Shown here: piece after piece, positions 55,315 through 64,000 of the stretch
How positions within the stretch are numbered: position 1 is the stretch's first letter
How the letters are laid out: the number at the start of each line of letters is the position of its first letter
Origin: Prevotella sp. P5-50
Lineage (GTDB): Bacteria; Bacteroidota; Bacteroidia; Bacteroidales; Bacteroidaceae
Length of the DNA stretch: 64,000 bases
NCBI RefSeq assembly: GCF_002251295.1
Contig: NZ_NPJA01000035.1
Location: forward strand, 1-64,000
Direction of reading: 5' to 3'
Position numbers and translations under genes: made by a program
Notes under the pieces: generated by a model
Databases searched by the model: none
What the model saw: the letters and a program-made list of their open reading frames with translations, nothing else
Told to the model about the DNA's origin: nothing

Positions 55315-56499
55315 TTACCGGTTTTTGTGGTGTTCGAACCAACGGTGGGTGTAGAGGTTGTAGATGAGCATGGCGAGGGAGACGAGGATGAGGGAGGTGG
55401 TCAGGGAGGTGGTGTAGCGGGAGGCAGGGAGGGCGTAGGTGATGCCGACGCCGAGGGCGATGCCACTCTCCCATGCCAGCATATAGGTGCTCTGGGAGGT
55501 GCCACGCTGACAATGGCGACTGAGTTTGATGAAGAACAGGAGGAAACGGGAACCGATGAGGCCGATGGCGATGCCTATCAGGGCGGCAGCGGTGAAGTCG
55601 GAGGATGCTGTGGGACGTACCATCAACAGGAGGAGGGCTGCCAAGAACAGGATGAGGCCACTGACAACCTCACTCTTGAGTTCTGCATCACGGAAGACGA
55701 AACGACAGGCTAACAGGGCGAAGAGGTAGCCAACCATGATACCGGCATAGAAATCGATGGTGGTGGCTAATGCCAAGACCATACCTACTGCCACGGAGAT
55801 GAGGAGCAGGTTGACGAAAAGAATGAAGCCACTGCCTAACCAGAAACGGTCGGTGCTGAACAAAGTGACATGATCGGAAGGGGCACGGAACGGGAATTTC
55901 ACCATGCGGATCAACAGGAAAGCGAATAAGGCGCAGCCTACCGCCATCCATAACGCATCAGGAACAGGCATGTGGAAATGGCGGGTGGCAAAAAGACCTG
56001 CCAACGGACCGAGGGACAGGGCGAAACGTCCGAACCACGACATGCTGTGGTTTGCCTCGGTACGGAGGTAGGACTCACAGGTGTCGATGACGAGGGTGCT
56101 GGAGAGTATCATCTGTGCCAAACCGAAGGTGGCACCCTGTACCAATCGCAACAGCATGACGAGGGGGAAGGTGGCAGAGGGCCACCCACCATCAAAGAGA
56201 TACCATAGGACACCAAGACATGCCGCCATGATGACGATAGACCAGAGGCATACCTTGTTGCGCCGATAGTGTTGCACAAGGAACGAGCAGAAGGGACCGA
56301 AGAGGAACAAGCCCAAGGCGAAGACCGCCATAGAGCCCCCTGTTTCTACCGCCGTGAAATGTCCGTTATCCTCCAAGCATTGCGGCAACAGCGGATAGAG
56401 GATATAGACCGACATAGACAACAGCAGGTTTGCTAAAGCCATCTGCCAGAACTCTCTATGCCAGAGACGGATATGAACGGGTGTGTTCTGTGCATTCAT
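55315..56499 (-). CDS. MFS family transporter
   Basis: 394 residues with about 12 hydrophobic helices in two sets of six. The loop 2-3 motif is weak (FLVQHYRRNKVC, ~75-86), and a charged RTEANHSMSWFGRF segment follows helix 4. It is a typical inner-membrane solute or drug exporter in size; no substrate can be named. It is the last gene of HAD-panB-MFS (15 nt after panB). The plus strand here is very purine-rich, which creates long false frames. Confidence 0.85.
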   Translation of the reverse strand: MNAQNTPVHIRLWHREFWQMALANLLLSMSVYILYPLLPQCLEDNGHFTAVETGGSMAVFALGLFLFGPFCSFLVQHYRRNKVCLWSIVIMAACLGVLWYLFDGGWPSATFPLVMLLRLVQGATFGLAQMILSSTLVIDTCESYLRTEANHSMSWFGRFALSLGPLAGLFATRHFHMPVPDALWMAVGCALFAFLLIRMVKFPFRAPSDHVTLFSTDRFWLGSGFILFVNLLLISVAVGMVLALATTIDFYAGIMVGYLFALLACRFVFRDAELKSEVVSGLILFLAALLLLMVRPTASSDFTAAALIGIAIGLIGSRFLLFFIKLSRHCQRGTSQSTYMLAWESGIALGVGITYALPASRYTTSLTTSLILVSLAMLIYNLYTHRWFEHHKNR

Positions 56500-56514
56500 C
56501 GGGGTATATTGCGA

Positions 56515-57336
56515 TTAGTAAGACTCGTTATCGTTGGGGAAATCGCCTGTTTTCACATCACCCACATACTGTCCTACAGCATCGGTGATGGTATCATGGA
56601 GTTGGGCGTAATGGCGGAGGAACTTCGGTTTGAAGCCCTTGTTCATGCCCAACATATCGTGTACCACGAGGACCTGTCCGTCGCAGCCATTACCTGCACC
56701 GATACCGATGGTAGGAACGGTGAGTTCACGAGACACCTGTGTGGCAAGTGCAGCAGGAACCTTCTCCAGGGTGACAGCGCAGCAGCCAGCCTCTTCAAGG
56801 GCATGGGCATCAGCCAGGAGTTTGGCAGCCTCAGCCTCCTCTTTCGCACGCAGTCCATAGCCGCCGAAGACATTCACAGACTGTGGAGTGAGACCGAGGT
56901 GTCCCACTACGGGGATGCCCGCACCGACGATGCGGCGTATCATATCGGCAATCTCTGCCCCACCCTCTATCTTCACGCCATCGCAACCTGTCTCTTTCAT
57001 GATGCGTACTGCATTGCGTACACCATCATCGGCAGTCACCTGATAGCTACCGAAGGGCATATCGCAGACCACAAAGGCACGTTTGACAGCTCTTACCACC
57101 GAACGAGCATAGACAATCATCTCATCGACGGTGATGGGGAGTGTAGTGGCATTGCCAGCCATGACATTAGAAGCGGAATCGCCAACGAGGATGGCATCAA
57201 CGCCAGCACCATCGACAATACCTGCCATCGTAAAATCGTAAGAGGTGAGCATGGCAATCTTCTCACCTTTTTGTTTCATTTCCTTTAATCGACATGATGT
57301 GACTTTTCGGGTGTCACTAACCAAATATCCTGCCAT
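56515..57336 (-). CDS. panB: 3-methyl-2-oxobutanoate hydroxymethyltransferase
   Basis: First committed enzyme of pantothenate synthesis: transfers a hydroxymethyl group from 5,10-methylenetetrahydrofolate to 2-oxoisovalerate. 273 residues. Mg and substrate sites are seen in MLTSYDF (29-35), LVGDSASNV (~51-59), [24 protein letters not shown] and the catalytic Glu in VTLEKVP. panC and panD are not near. Lies 16 nt after the HAD gene. Confidence 0.96.
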   Translation of the reverse strand: MAGYLVSDTRKVTSCRLKEMKQKGEKIAMLTSYDFTMAGIVDGAGVDAILVGDSASNVMAGNATTLPITVDEMIVYARSVVRAVKRAFVVCDMPFGSYQVTADDGVRNAVRIMKETGCDGVKIEGGAEIADMIRRIVGAGIPVVGHLGLTPQSVNVFGGYGLRAKEEAEAAKLLADAHALEEAGCCAVTLEKVPAALATQVSRELTVPTIGIGAGNGCDGQVLVVHDMLGMNKGFKPKFLRHYAQLHDTITDAVGQYVGDVKTGDFPNDNESY

Positions 57337-57352
57337 TATATCTTATTAATTA

Positions 57353-57973
57353 TTAGAGTTTTGGAATATATTCGCTAAAGTCTTTGATAACCTCATCGCT
57401 GAGTGGTGCAATCTGTTCCGGTGCGTTGGTTGTAGCCAGTGCCACGACGGTCATGCCTGCGGCACGTCCGGAGCGCAGTCCATTGAAGCTATCTTCGAAG
57501 ACCACGCAGTCGGTGGGGTTAACCCCAAAGCGTGCTGCTGCCTTCAGGTAGCAGTCGGGATGCGGTTTAGAGTATTCGAAGTCCTCGGAAGTAAGGATGG
57601 CATCGAAATAGGTTTTGAACTCAGGATGTCGGTGATAGACATTCTCCATCTTGGCTTGGTTGGAACTGGTGACGACAGCAGTCTTCACGCCATGGCTACG
57701 CAGTAGTTTGATGGTTTGTTCGAAGCCTTTCACATAGAGATAGTCCATCTCCTCTTCATATTTATTCAGGCGTTCTGTGATGAGGGTTCGTTTGTCTTTC
57801 AGGGGTCCATCGAACCATGCGTCATAGATTTGGTCGAGTGTCTGGCCTTTTATTTCGTGTTCCAGTCCGGGGTGTTCTGGATGGAACTCTCTGCACTGTT
57901 GTCCCCAGAAGATTGTGTATTGGGGTTCTGTATCGAAGACGACTCCATCCAAGTCGAATAATGCTGCTTTCAT
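57353..57973 (-). CDS. HAD family hydrolase (beta-phosphoglucomutase-like)
   Basis: 206 residues. DxD motif in FDLDGVVFDTE (Asp7 nucleophile, Asp9), a four-helix cap (~15-80), VVTSSNQ (motif II, ~101-107), and the motif III/IV region SKPHPDCYLKAA and VFEDSFNGLRSGRAAGM. It is a small-molecule phosphatase or mutase of the subfamily IA type with an unknown substrate. First gene of a minus-strand trio. Confidence 0.87.
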   Translation of the reverse strand: MKAALFDLDGVVFDTEPQYTIFWGQQCREFHPEHPGLEHEIKGQTLDQIYDAWFDGPLKDKRTLITERLNKYEEEMDYLYVKGFEQTIKLLRSHGVKTAVVTSSNQAKMENVYHRHPEFKTYFDAILTSEDFEYSKPHPDCYLKAAARFGVNPTDCVVFEDSFNGLRSGRAAGMTVVALATTNAPEQIAPLSDEVIKDFSEYIPKL

Positions 57974-57998
57974 GTTGTTGTTATCTTAAAATCGGCTG

Positions 57999-58030
57999 CA
58001 AAGGTACATATTTTATAAGCAACAACCAAG
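57999..58030 (-). promoter_or_regulatory. promoter of the HAD-panB-MFS operon
   Basis: Minus strand CTTG (58030-58027), 20 nt, TACCTTTG (58006-57999), 26 nt before the start. Confidence 0.65.
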
Positions 58031-58057
58031 AAAATCTCTCACTTTAAATTATTATCT

Positions 58058-59000
58058 CTCACGGAGAGCACTCTGAATGATCCACGGAGGGCACTCTGAA
58101 TGATCCACGGAGGGCACTCTGAATAATCCACGGAGGGCACGGAGGGCACGGATTTTTTTTAATTGCCTAAAGGCAAGAAATCTTTGGGGGAAATCTTTAA
58201 TAAAGAATGGCCGGGGCCAGAAATGTTATGGATCCACGGAACACACGGAGGGCACGGATGGTTAATGTCTCGCGAAAGATAAGTTTTGAGTTATACTCAT
58301 GCTGTCTATTCCATCGAAGTCGTTGGTAAGCTATTTGTTTTCCACGCCTTCATTGATATACCCAGCAGTCTTGTGGAGACTAAACTTATCTTCGCCAAGG
58401 TGCAAAGGGCACTAAGATCTATTTTCCACGGAGGACACTCTGAATGATCCACGGAGCACACGGAGGACACGGATCGTCGGAAATTATCCACGGAATTATT
58501 TTGGAAGTTGCTTCGCAAGATGTTTTGGAGTAGCGAAGACATATGATTTTTGATACACAAGCAACAACGGGCTGAAAGCCCAATGGTTTCCTTAGCCCAG
58601 GGTAACACCCTGAGGACTTGATGCAATATATACGCCTACGTCCTGTAAGGACAAAAGTAATTACCTAGTAGGGAGATAGCAAAAATTAACTAACATCCGT
58701 CTTCTATGTATTCCGTGTTTTTTGTAGCCTACGGCTAGAAATCTTTGGAGGAAATCTTTAATAAAAATATGGCCTATGACCAGAAATAATCTATCACTCA
58801 GGTAGGCAGCTACAACATAATCTTTAACTATAATCTTTGACCAAAATGCGCAACAGTACGTTGCTCTATAGAGGCGTTTTATTATGGATCGCCTACGGCT
58901 CGAAATCTTAAATAAAATCTATAAGACAATCTTTAACTAGAATCTCTTTCCGTGTTCTCCGTGTGATCCGTGGATTATTAGAGTGTGTTCCGTGGATTTT
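58058..59000. repeat. interspersed repeat block F (no gene)
   Basis: 58058-58157: four tandem units of ~24 bp (CACGGAGGGCACTCTGAATG type). Hairpins with GAAAT tails: TTGCCTAAAGGCAA (58163-58176), TGGCCGGGGCCA (58208-58219), TAGCCTACGGCTA (58725-58737), GCCTACGGC (58891-58899). TTGCTTCGCAA (58508-58518) precedes GATGTTTTGG. 58547-58615 is the inverted partner of the REP-like element in block E. GCAACAGTACGTTGC (58850-58864) follows AAAATGC. ACGGAGGACAC pieces are scattered through the block and CCGTGTTCTCCGTGTG pieces close it. Confidence 0.85.
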
Positions 59001-59058
59001 TTACCGGTGTACACATGAAGGGAATAAATAAAAAAACTTAAAACGACGAACAAACAGG

Positions 59059-59088
59059 TTGATATTCAAGTAATTTTATTATCTTTGC
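59059..59088 (+). promoter_or_regulatory. probable promoter of the AAA/nuclease gene
   Basis: GTTG (59059-59062), 18 nt, TATCTTTG (59081-59088). Confidence 0.55.
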
Positions 59089-59092
59089 ATTC

Positions 59093-59123
59093 GAAACCGC
59101 TGTTTCAGAAATGGCGGTTTCGG
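59093..59123 (+). promoter_or_regulatory. hairpin at the 5' end of the AAA/nuclease message
   Basis: CGAAACCGC (59093-59101) pairs perfectly with GCGGTTTCG (59115-59123) across a 13 nt loop. It lies within a few bases of the expected transcript start and ~40 nt before the start codon. There is no T tract, so it is a possible operator or message-protecting stem rather than a terminator. Confidence 0.6.
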
Positions 59124-59164
59124 AAAAATTTTCATCGAAAAAGAAATTCTAAATATGTAGTATT

Positions 59165-60484
59165 ATGAAATTTTTTGGAAGACATAACGAAATAAAAGAG
59201 TTGCAAGAGACAAGAAACCTGTCTTTGCAAACGGCTCGTTTCACTATCGTGACTGGACGCAGACGTAGCGGAAAGACGTCCTTGTTGATAAAAGCATACG
59301 AGGATGTGCAGGATATGCTGTATTTTTTTGTTGCAAGAAAATCAGAAGCAGAGCTCTGCAGAGATTTTATCGAAGAGATGACAAGCAAGCTACAGCTTCC
59401 TATTCTCGGCGAGGTTACACGTTTTGCAGACATTTTTAAATATCTGCTGCAACTGTCCAAGACTCGTCCTATCACACTCGTCATTGATGAGTTTCAAGAT
59501 TTCAAGCGGGTTAATCCCTCAATCTTTTCAGACATGCAAAAGATTTGGGATCTCAACAAACAGGAAGCTCATATCAATCTCGTGGTCTGCGGTTCTGTTT
59601 ATTCGTTGATGAACATCATCTTTAAAAACAACAAACAACCTCTCTACGGCAGGCAGACTGGAGAAATAAAAGTCACTCCATTTCCCCCTTCTGTTATCAA
59701 GGAAATCATCTCTACATATAATCCATTCTACACCAACGAAGATTTACTGGCACTATACAGTTACACTGGCGGTGTGGCAGAATATGTTGAAATGATGATG
59801 GATACAGGAGCCACGACCAAGGAAGAGATGACAGAGAGGTTTGTTGCCAAAAACTCTTATTTCATATACGAAGGGAAAAATATGCTGATAGAAGAATTTG
59901 GCAAAGACTATGCCCGTTATTTCGAGATATTACAACTTATCGCTTCTGGTCACACGACTCGTAGTGAAATTGAAAGTATCATGAAAACAGAACTTGCGGG
60001 CTATCTCACCAAACTGGAGAATGACTATTGCTTGATATCCCGTTATACCCCGATGTTTCAAAAGACCAATCGAAACATACGTTATCAGATAGAAGACAAC
60101 TTCCTTCGCGTTTGGTTTTGCTACATCTATAAATATGGATATATGATAGAGGTTGGCGCCAATAAAAAACTAAAGATGGTTATTGACAAGAACTACACCA
60201 CATACACCGGTAAGGTTCTGGAAAGATATTTTGCGGCAAAGATGATAGAAAGTGAAGAATATACTCAGATTGCTTCCTGGTGGGACAGAAAAGGCGAGAA
60301 CGAAATTGATATTATCGCTGCCGATGAACTGGAAAAGAAAGTTATTTTTTATGAGGTAAAACGCCAAGCCCAGGATATCAACCTCGGTATCTTAAAAGAT
60401 AAAGCTGAGCATTTCTTTCAGACTACAGGTAAATTCAAGAAATTCAATATTGAATACCAAGGTTTGTCGATGGAGGATATGTAA
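59165..60484 (+). CDS. archaeal-type AAA ATPase with C-terminal DUF234 nuclease-like domain
   Basis: 439 residues. P-loop GRRRSGKT (31-38), Walker B LVIDEFQ (105-111), sensor VVCGSVYSLM (~138-147). A winged helix (~270-300) follows. The C-terminus (~335-439) has WWDRKGENEIDII with Asp382 and YEVKRQ with Glu397 and Lys399, the D...ExK arrangement of PD-(D/E)XK nucleases, as in DUF234. Function of the family is unsettled; a mobile or defence link is often suspected. The gene stands alone between repeat blocks F and G, with a hairpin leader. Confidence 0.85.
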   Translation: MKFFGRHNEIKELQETRNLSLQTARFTIVTGRRRSGKTSLLIKAYEDVQDMLYFFVARKSEAELCRDFIEEMTSKLQLPILGEVTRFADIFKYLLQLSKTRPITLVIDEFQDFKRVNPSIFSDMQKIWDLNKQEAHINLVVCGSVYSLMNIIFKNNKQPLYGRQTGEIKVTPFPPSVIKEIISTYNPFYTNEDLLALYSYTGGVAEYVEMMMDTGATTKEEMTERFVAKNSYFIYEGKNMLIEEFGKDYARYFEILQLIASGHTTRSEIESIMKTELAGYLTKLENDYCLISRYTPMFQKTNRNIRYQIEDNFLRVWFCYIYKYGYMIEVGANKKLKMVIDKNYTTYTGKVLERYFAAKMIESEEYTQIASWWDRKGENEIDIIAADELEKKVIFYEVKRQAQDINLGILKDKAEHFFQTTGKFKKFNIEYQGLSMEDM

Positions 60485-60870
60485 TCCACGGATCATCGGA
60501 TCATCGGATCATCGGATTGTTTTCGTTAAGCCATGAGCAGAATAAAGCTCGCTTTAATTATGCCGTGGCGAGAAAACAAAGGCGTAGCCAATTTAGACGG
60601 ATGTTAAACGGATATTTTTTTGGTTGCGCGAGCGCAAGAAATCTTTGGGGGAAATCTTCTTTAAGATGTTGCTTCGCAAGAAATAATTCAATTACCAAGA
60701 AACTATAATCTTTAACTAAAATCCTAAACAAAATGCGCTCGAGTACCTCGCTTCTGGGAAGGGATTTATTGGGGATCGCATCGGAGATGCTCGAAATCCT
60801 AACTAGAATCTTAACAAAAATCTTTAACTAGAATTTTTTTCCGTGTCTTCCGTGTGTTCCGTGGATTATT
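60485..60870. repeat. interspersed repeat block G (no gene)
   Basis: Starts with GGATCATC triplets of ~10 bp (60490-60516). The MITE-like element is at 60519-60577. Hairpins TTGCGCGAGCGCAA (60624-60637) and TTGCTTCGCAA (60669-60679) carry GAAAT tails; CGAGTACCTCG (60740-60750) follows AAAATGCGCT; GCATCGGAGATGC (60778-60790) precedes TCGAAATCC. It closes with CCGTGTCTTCCGTGTG. Confidence 0.85.
60519..60577. mobile_element. MITE-like element, second copy
   Basis: 59 bp beginning GTTTTCGTTAAGCC and ending GGCGAGAAAAC, with the palindrome AAAGCTCGCTTT inside. It matches 54181-54241 closely, lacking two or three A near the left end. Confidence 0.6.
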
Positions 60871-60906
60871 TACTGGAGCACAATAAAAAAGAAAACCGGG
60901 GTTTAT

Positions 60907-60937
60907 TTTGTATTTCACTCGATTTGCACTACCTTTG
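60907..60937 (+). promoter_or_regulatory. phoH promoter P1 (tandem array)
   Basis: TTTG (60907-60910), 19 nt, TACCTTTG (60930-60937). First of three similar units. Confidence 0.75.
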
Positions 60938-60989
60938 ACCTGCGATCGAAGGTACTTTCGCTCGGATATAAAAATAAACGCGGGTTTAT

Positions 60990-61020
60990 TTTGTATTTCG
61001 CTCGCTTAATCGTACCTTTG
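60990..61020 (+). promoter_or_regulatory. phoH promoter P2 (tandem array)
   Basis: TTTG (60990-60993), 19 nt, TACCTTTG (61013-61020). 83 bp after P1 and clearly a degenerate copy of it. Confidence 0.75.
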
Positions 61021-61075
61021 ACCTGAAGGCGAAGGTACTCTCGTTCGGGAATAAAAAAGAAAACCGAGTTTTCTT

Positions 61076-61106
61076 TTTGTATTCCGCTCACTTATTCGTA
61101 CCTTTG
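61076..61106 (+). promoter_or_regulatory. phoH promoter P3 (tandem array)
   Basis: TTTG (61076-61079), 19 nt, TACCTTTG (61099-61106). 86 bp after P2 and 25 nt before the phoH start. Confidence 0.8.
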
Positions 61107-61131
61107 CAACGAAATTGAAAAAAGGAAGATT

Positions 61132-62100
61132 TTGATAGAGAAACATATAGTATTAGAGGATATTGATCCTGTGGTGTTCTATGGAGCAGGGAACGCACAT
61201 CTGCAGATGATGAGGGCGCTGTTTCCTAAACTTCGCATTGTGGCACGAGACAATGTGATCAGAATGCTTGGCGATGAGGAACAAATGGCGGCATTTGAAG
61301 AGAGTGCCGAGAAAATAAGACAACACGTGCTGAAATTCAATGCGCTGCAAGCAGAGGATATCCTCGATATCGTGAAAGGACACCGTACCAAGGACGAAGT
61401 ACCGGAAGGTGTCGTCTGCTATTCTATGGCAGGAAGACCTATCAAGGCACGGTCGGAGAACCAACAGGCATTGATAGATGCCTATAACGATAACGATATG
61501 GTGTTTGCCGTGGGACCGGCAGGAACGGGAAAGACATACCTCTCTATCGCCCTGGCGGTGAAAGCACTGAAAGAGAAGACGGCGAAGAAAATCATTCTGT
61601 CACGACCTGCCGTAGAAGCCGGCGAGAAACTGGGATTCCTTCCCGGTGATATGAAAGATAAGATAGACCCATACCTGCAACCACTCTATGACGCCCTGGA
61701 GGATATGTTGCCACAGGTGAAACTGCAGGATATGATGGAGAAGCACATCATACAGATCGCGCCATTGGCGTTTATGCGCGGACGCACCCTGTCTGATGCG
61801 GTCGTCATACTGGATGAAGCACAGAACACCACCCCCCAGCAGATACGTATGTTTCTGACACGCATGGGATGGAACACCAAGATGATCATCACGGGTGATA
61901 TGACACAGATAGACCTGCCACACGAACAGAAGAGCGGACTGAAAGAGGCGCTCTCCATCCTGCGAGGCATCGAAGGAATAGGTGTGGTGGAACTCAACAG
62001 AAAAGATATCGTGCGCCATAAACTCGTGACACGTATCGTCAACGCCTACGAGAAGTTTGATAAAAAACCAAATAAAGATGAAAGCATTAACAAGGACTGA
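61132..62100 (+). CDS. phoH: PhoH-like ATPase
   Basis: 322 residues from a TTG start; no in-frame ATG lies upstream and [10 protein letters not shown] is the family-typical beginning. An N-terminal KH-like region (to ~105) precedes the PhoH ATPase: GPAGTGKT (128-135), [17 protein letters not shown], Walker [12 protein letters not shown] and the GDMTQIDLP segment. PhoH proteins are cytosolic NTPases linked to RNA handling, often found with ybeY, which is not here. Overlaps the purC start by 23 nt, so it leads the phoH-purC-ubiE-aroE run. Confidence 0.93.
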   Translation: MIEKHIVLEDIDPVVFYGAGNAHLQMMRALFPKLRIVARDNVIRMLGDEEQMAAFEESAEKIRQHVLKFNALQAEDILDIVKGHRTKDEVPEGVVCYSMAGRPIKARSENQQALIDAYNDNDMVFAVGPAGTGKTYLSIALAVKALKEKTAKKIILSRPAVEAGEKLGFLPGDMKDKIDPYLQPLYDALEDMLPQVKLQDMMEKHIIQIAPLAFMRGRTLSDAVVILDEAQNTTPQQIRMFLTRMGWNTKMIITGDMTQIDLPHEQKSGLKEALSILRGIEGIGVVELNRKDIVRHKLVTRIVNAYEKFDKKPNKDESINKD

Positions 62101-63025
62101 CTTCAACTTTGAAGGACAACAGAGTGTGTACCACGGAAAGGTACGCGACGTTTACAACATCAACGACGACCTGATGGTCATGGTTGCCACAGACCGTATC
62201 TCGGCCTTTGACGTAATCCTGCCCAAAGGTATTCCCTTCAAGGGACAGGTGCTCAACCAGATTGCAGCGAGATTCCTCGATGCCACCAGCGACATCTGCC
62301 CCAACTGGAAACTCGCCACACCAGACCCCATGGTGACTGTCGGTCTGAAATGTGAAGGTTTTCGCGTGGAGATGATCATCAGAGGCATTCTCACCGGTTC
62401 GGCATGGAGAGACTACAAGAACGGATGCAGAGAGATCTGCGGTGTGAAACTGCCCGAAGGCATGAAGGAGAACCAGCGTTTCCCAGAGCCTATCATCACC
62501 CCGACAACAAAGGCTGATGAGGGTCACGACCTGAATATCTCACGCGAGGAGATCATCGCACAGGGTATCGTATCAGCAGAAGACTATGCTGTGATGGAAG
62601 ACTACACCCGTCGCCTCTTTGCACGCGGACAGGAGATTGCCGCCAAGCAGGGCCTCATCCTCGTAGATACCAAATACGAATTTGGAAAGCGCGATGGAAA
62701 GGTATATCTCATCGACGAGATCCACACCCCCGACTCCTCACGTTACTTCTATGCTGACGGCTACGAAGAGAAATTTGAGAAGGGAGAGCCCCAGAAGCAG
62801 TTGTCGAAGGAGTTTGTACGCCAGTGGCTCATCGAACATAACTTCATGAACGAGCCCGGCCAGACCATGCCAGAGATCACCGATGCCTATGCAGAGAGCG
62901 TCAGCGAGCGCTATATCGAACTCTATGAGCATATCACCGGAGAGAAATTTGTCAAGGCCAGCGACAACGACGATATCGCCGCACGCATCGAGAAGAATGT
63001 TGCCAACTATCTGAAGACAAGATAA
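62078..63025 (+). CDS. purC: phosphoribosylaminoimidazole-succinocarboxamide synthase
   Basis: Joins aspartate to carboxyaminoimidazole ribotide using ATP in purine synthesis. 315 residues from the ATG at 62078 (MKALTRTDF), chosen over 62057, which would add seven residues without homology. Seen: [27 protein letters not shown], the [12 protein letters not shown] loop, [11 protein letters not shown] and [13 protein letters not shown]. The length is the longer bacterial/eukaryotic type rather than the ~240-residue form. Confidence 0.96.
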   Translation: MKALTRTDFNFEGQQSVYHGKVRDVYNINDDLMVMVATDRISAFDVILPKGIPFKGQVLNQIAARFLDATSDICPNWKLATPDPMVTVGLKCEGFRVEMIIRGILTGSAWRDYKNGCREICGVKLPEGMKENQRFPEPIITPTTKADEGHDLNISREEIIAQGIVSAEDYAVMEDYTRRLFARGQEIAAKQGLILVDTKYEFGKRDGKVYLIDEIHTPDSSRYFYADGYEEKFEKGEPQKQLSKEFVRQWLIEHNFMNEPGQTMPEITDAYAESVSERYIELYEHITGEKFVKASDNDDIAARIEKNVANYLKTR

Positions 63026-63028
63026 AGG

Positions 63029-63760
63029 ATGTATCAGCAAGAGACGATCAAGCCCTATCACGAGGGCGAGAAGACAACGCAGGTGGAGCAGATGTTTGAC
63101 AACATCGCTCCCACCTACGATACCCTAAACCATCGTCTCTCGTGGGACATAGACCGGGGATGGCGTAAGAAAGCCATCGGTCAACTGGCACCCTATCAGC
63201 CACAGGCCATCCTCGATATTGCCACAGGAACAGGCGATTTCGCCATCTTAGCCGCCAAGCTGTTGAAGCCCACCACACTCATAGGGGCAGACATCAGCGA
63301 GGGCATGATGGAGATCGGGCGTCAGAAAGTGGAGCAGGAAGGACTGCAGGACATCATCTCGTTTCACAAAGAAGACTGTCTGCACCTCTCCTACGACAGC
63401 GATACCTTCGATGCCGTGACGGCAGCCTTCGGCATCCGTAACTTCGCAGACCTCGACCAAGGACTCCGAGAGATCTGCAGGGTATTGAAACCCGGAGGCC
63501 ATCTGAGTATCGTGGAACTCACCACCCCCGTGGCATTCCCCATGCGCCAACTCTTCCACCTCTACTCCCATACCGTGCTCCCCCTCTATGGCAGACTCAT
63601 CTCTAAAGACAGTTCCGCTTATTCGTACCTCACCCGTACAATCGAGGCATTCCCACAGGGAGAACAGATGGTAGGAATACTAAAGAAAGCAGGATTTGCC
63701 GAAGCCTCCTTCCGACGACTGACCTTCGGCATCTGCACCATGTATCAAGCAACGAAATAG
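63029..63760 (+). CDS. menG: demethylmenaquinone methyltransferase
   Basis: 243 residues of the UbiE/MenG family, which adds the ring methyl group in menaquinone (and in other bacteria ubiquinone) synthesis. SAM motif [11 protein letters not shown] (62-72), family motifs [22 protein letters not shown] near the start and [15 protein letters not shown] in the middle. An anaerobic Bacteroidales is expected to make menaquinone only, so the menG name fits better than ubiE. Three nt after purC. Confidence 0.93.
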   Translation: MYQQETIKPYHEGEKTTQVEQMFDNIAPTYDTLNHRLSWDIDRGWRKKAIGQLAPYQPQAILDIATGTGDFAILAAKLLKPTTLIGADISEGMMEIGRQKVEQEGLQDIISFHKEDCLHLSYDSDTFDAVTAAFGIRNFADLDQGLREICRVLKPGGHLSIVELTTPVAFPMRQLFHLYSHTVLPLYGRLISKDSSAYSYLTRTIEAFPQGEQMVGILKKAGFAEASFRRLTFGICTMYQATK

Positions 63761-63776
63761 AACAATACATAGACAA

Positions 63777-64000
63777 ATGGATAAATACGGACTCATCGGC
63801 TATCCCCTTGGCCACTCCTTCTCCATCAGCTATTTCAATCAGAAATTTGCTGATGAAAGCATCGATGCAGTTTATGAGAACTTTGAAATTCCGACCATCG
63901 ACTCACTTCCCGAAGTACTCGACTCCAACCCGAACCTCAAAGGACTCAATGTGACCATTCCCTATAAAGAGAAGGTCATCCCCTTCCTGGACACCATCTC
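63777..64000 (+). CDS. aroE: shikimate dehydrogenase, N-terminal part (cut by window edge)
   Basis: The first 74 codons are present. YGLIGYPLGHSFSISYFN (4-21) is the shikimate-binding start, and GLNVTIPYKEKVI (57-69) holds the catalytic Lys. The enzyme reduces 3-dehydroshikimate with NADPH. 16 nt after menG on the same strand. Confidence 0.93.
   Translation, partial: MDKYGLIGYPLGHSFSISYFNQKFADESIDAVYENFEIPTIDSLPEVLDSNPNLKGLNVTIPYKEKVIPFLDTI

Noticed and set aside
55276..55713. Glu/Gly-rich 145-residue plus-strand frame
   Set aside because: Composition artefact opposite the MFS gene and repeat DNA.
58058..58157. 24 bp tandem units as a CRISPR array
   Set aside because: Repeats abut without unique spacers.

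Overview
The window looks like a chromosome segment of a Bacteroidales bacterium, most likely a Prevotella-type species. The evidence is the promoters (TTTG, 19-21 nt, TAnnTTTG, as used by the Bacteroidetes primary sigma factor), the near absence of Shine-Dalgarno sites, and the gene set: pyruvate:ferredoxin oxidoreductase, a smalltalk micro-protein, SusD-free GH43 and GHL10 glycosidases, a uxuA plus SDR-type mannonate reductase pair, DUF3298 and DUF4348-like lipoproteins, and MetA/U32/PhoH/PurC housekeeping genes. Nearly all product names are inferred from reading the proteins; no database search was possible.

Layout. 1-1.2 kb: the end of an InlB-repeat protein, a small membrane protein and a smalltalk peptide, closed by a terminator. 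1.6-5.8 kb: two defence-type modules, Fic plus a DUF4145-like fragment and AbiEi/AbiEii. Each is bounded by the same ~27 bp inverted ends and they are separated by copies of one ~300 bp spacer, so the locus reads like a cassette array. 6.1-8.2 kb: a lipoprotein, rsmG and a metallo-beta-lactamase-fold hydrolase. 8.7-11.5 kb (minus): an ATP-grasp-like protein and a GH43 enzyme. 11.6-16.4 kb: an AAA ATPase and PFOR. 16.6-25.4 kb: aroC/slyD, a small secreted protein, an orphan sensor kinase, and cstA-nadC-C69 peptidase. 25.5-31.8 kb: GHL10, ruvC, a double-ATPase ABC protein, a secreted protein, uxuA and mannonate reductase. 32-35.7 kb: PhnP-like hydrolase/murB/lipoprotein diverging from pheS. 36.2-36.4 kb: tRNA-Glu(CUC) and tRNA-Ser(GCU).

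36.6-49.0 kb is one long minus-strand run. It starts with a five-gene eukaryote-like phospho-signalling island: a four-zinc-ribbon protein, a Ser/Thr kinase with five membrane segments, a zinc-ribbon protein with four AAA modules, a zinc-ribbon FHA protein and a PP2C phosphatase. It continues into metA, a U32 peptidase and a membrane zinc-ribbon lipoprotein. Three of the five island proteins open with zinc ribbons and gene spacing is tight, so they probably form one pathway; its input and output are not visible.

49-53 kb: an M13 peptidase and an ABC-F protein. 53.1-55.3 and 58-59.1 kb: long gene-poor blocks of interspersed repeats around a lone amidase and an MFS/panB/HAD operon. 59.2-60.5 kb: an AAA ATPase with a nuclease-like C-terminus. 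61-64 kb: phoH, purC, ubiE and the start of aroE, behind three tandem perfect promoters.

About 5 kb is a repeat family. Its most striking property is a short hairpin whose stem sequence changes from copy to copy while remaining self-complementary, followed by a constant GAAATCT-type tail. That family, the defence cassette array, the MITE-like insertion and the phospho-signalling island are the items most worth following.
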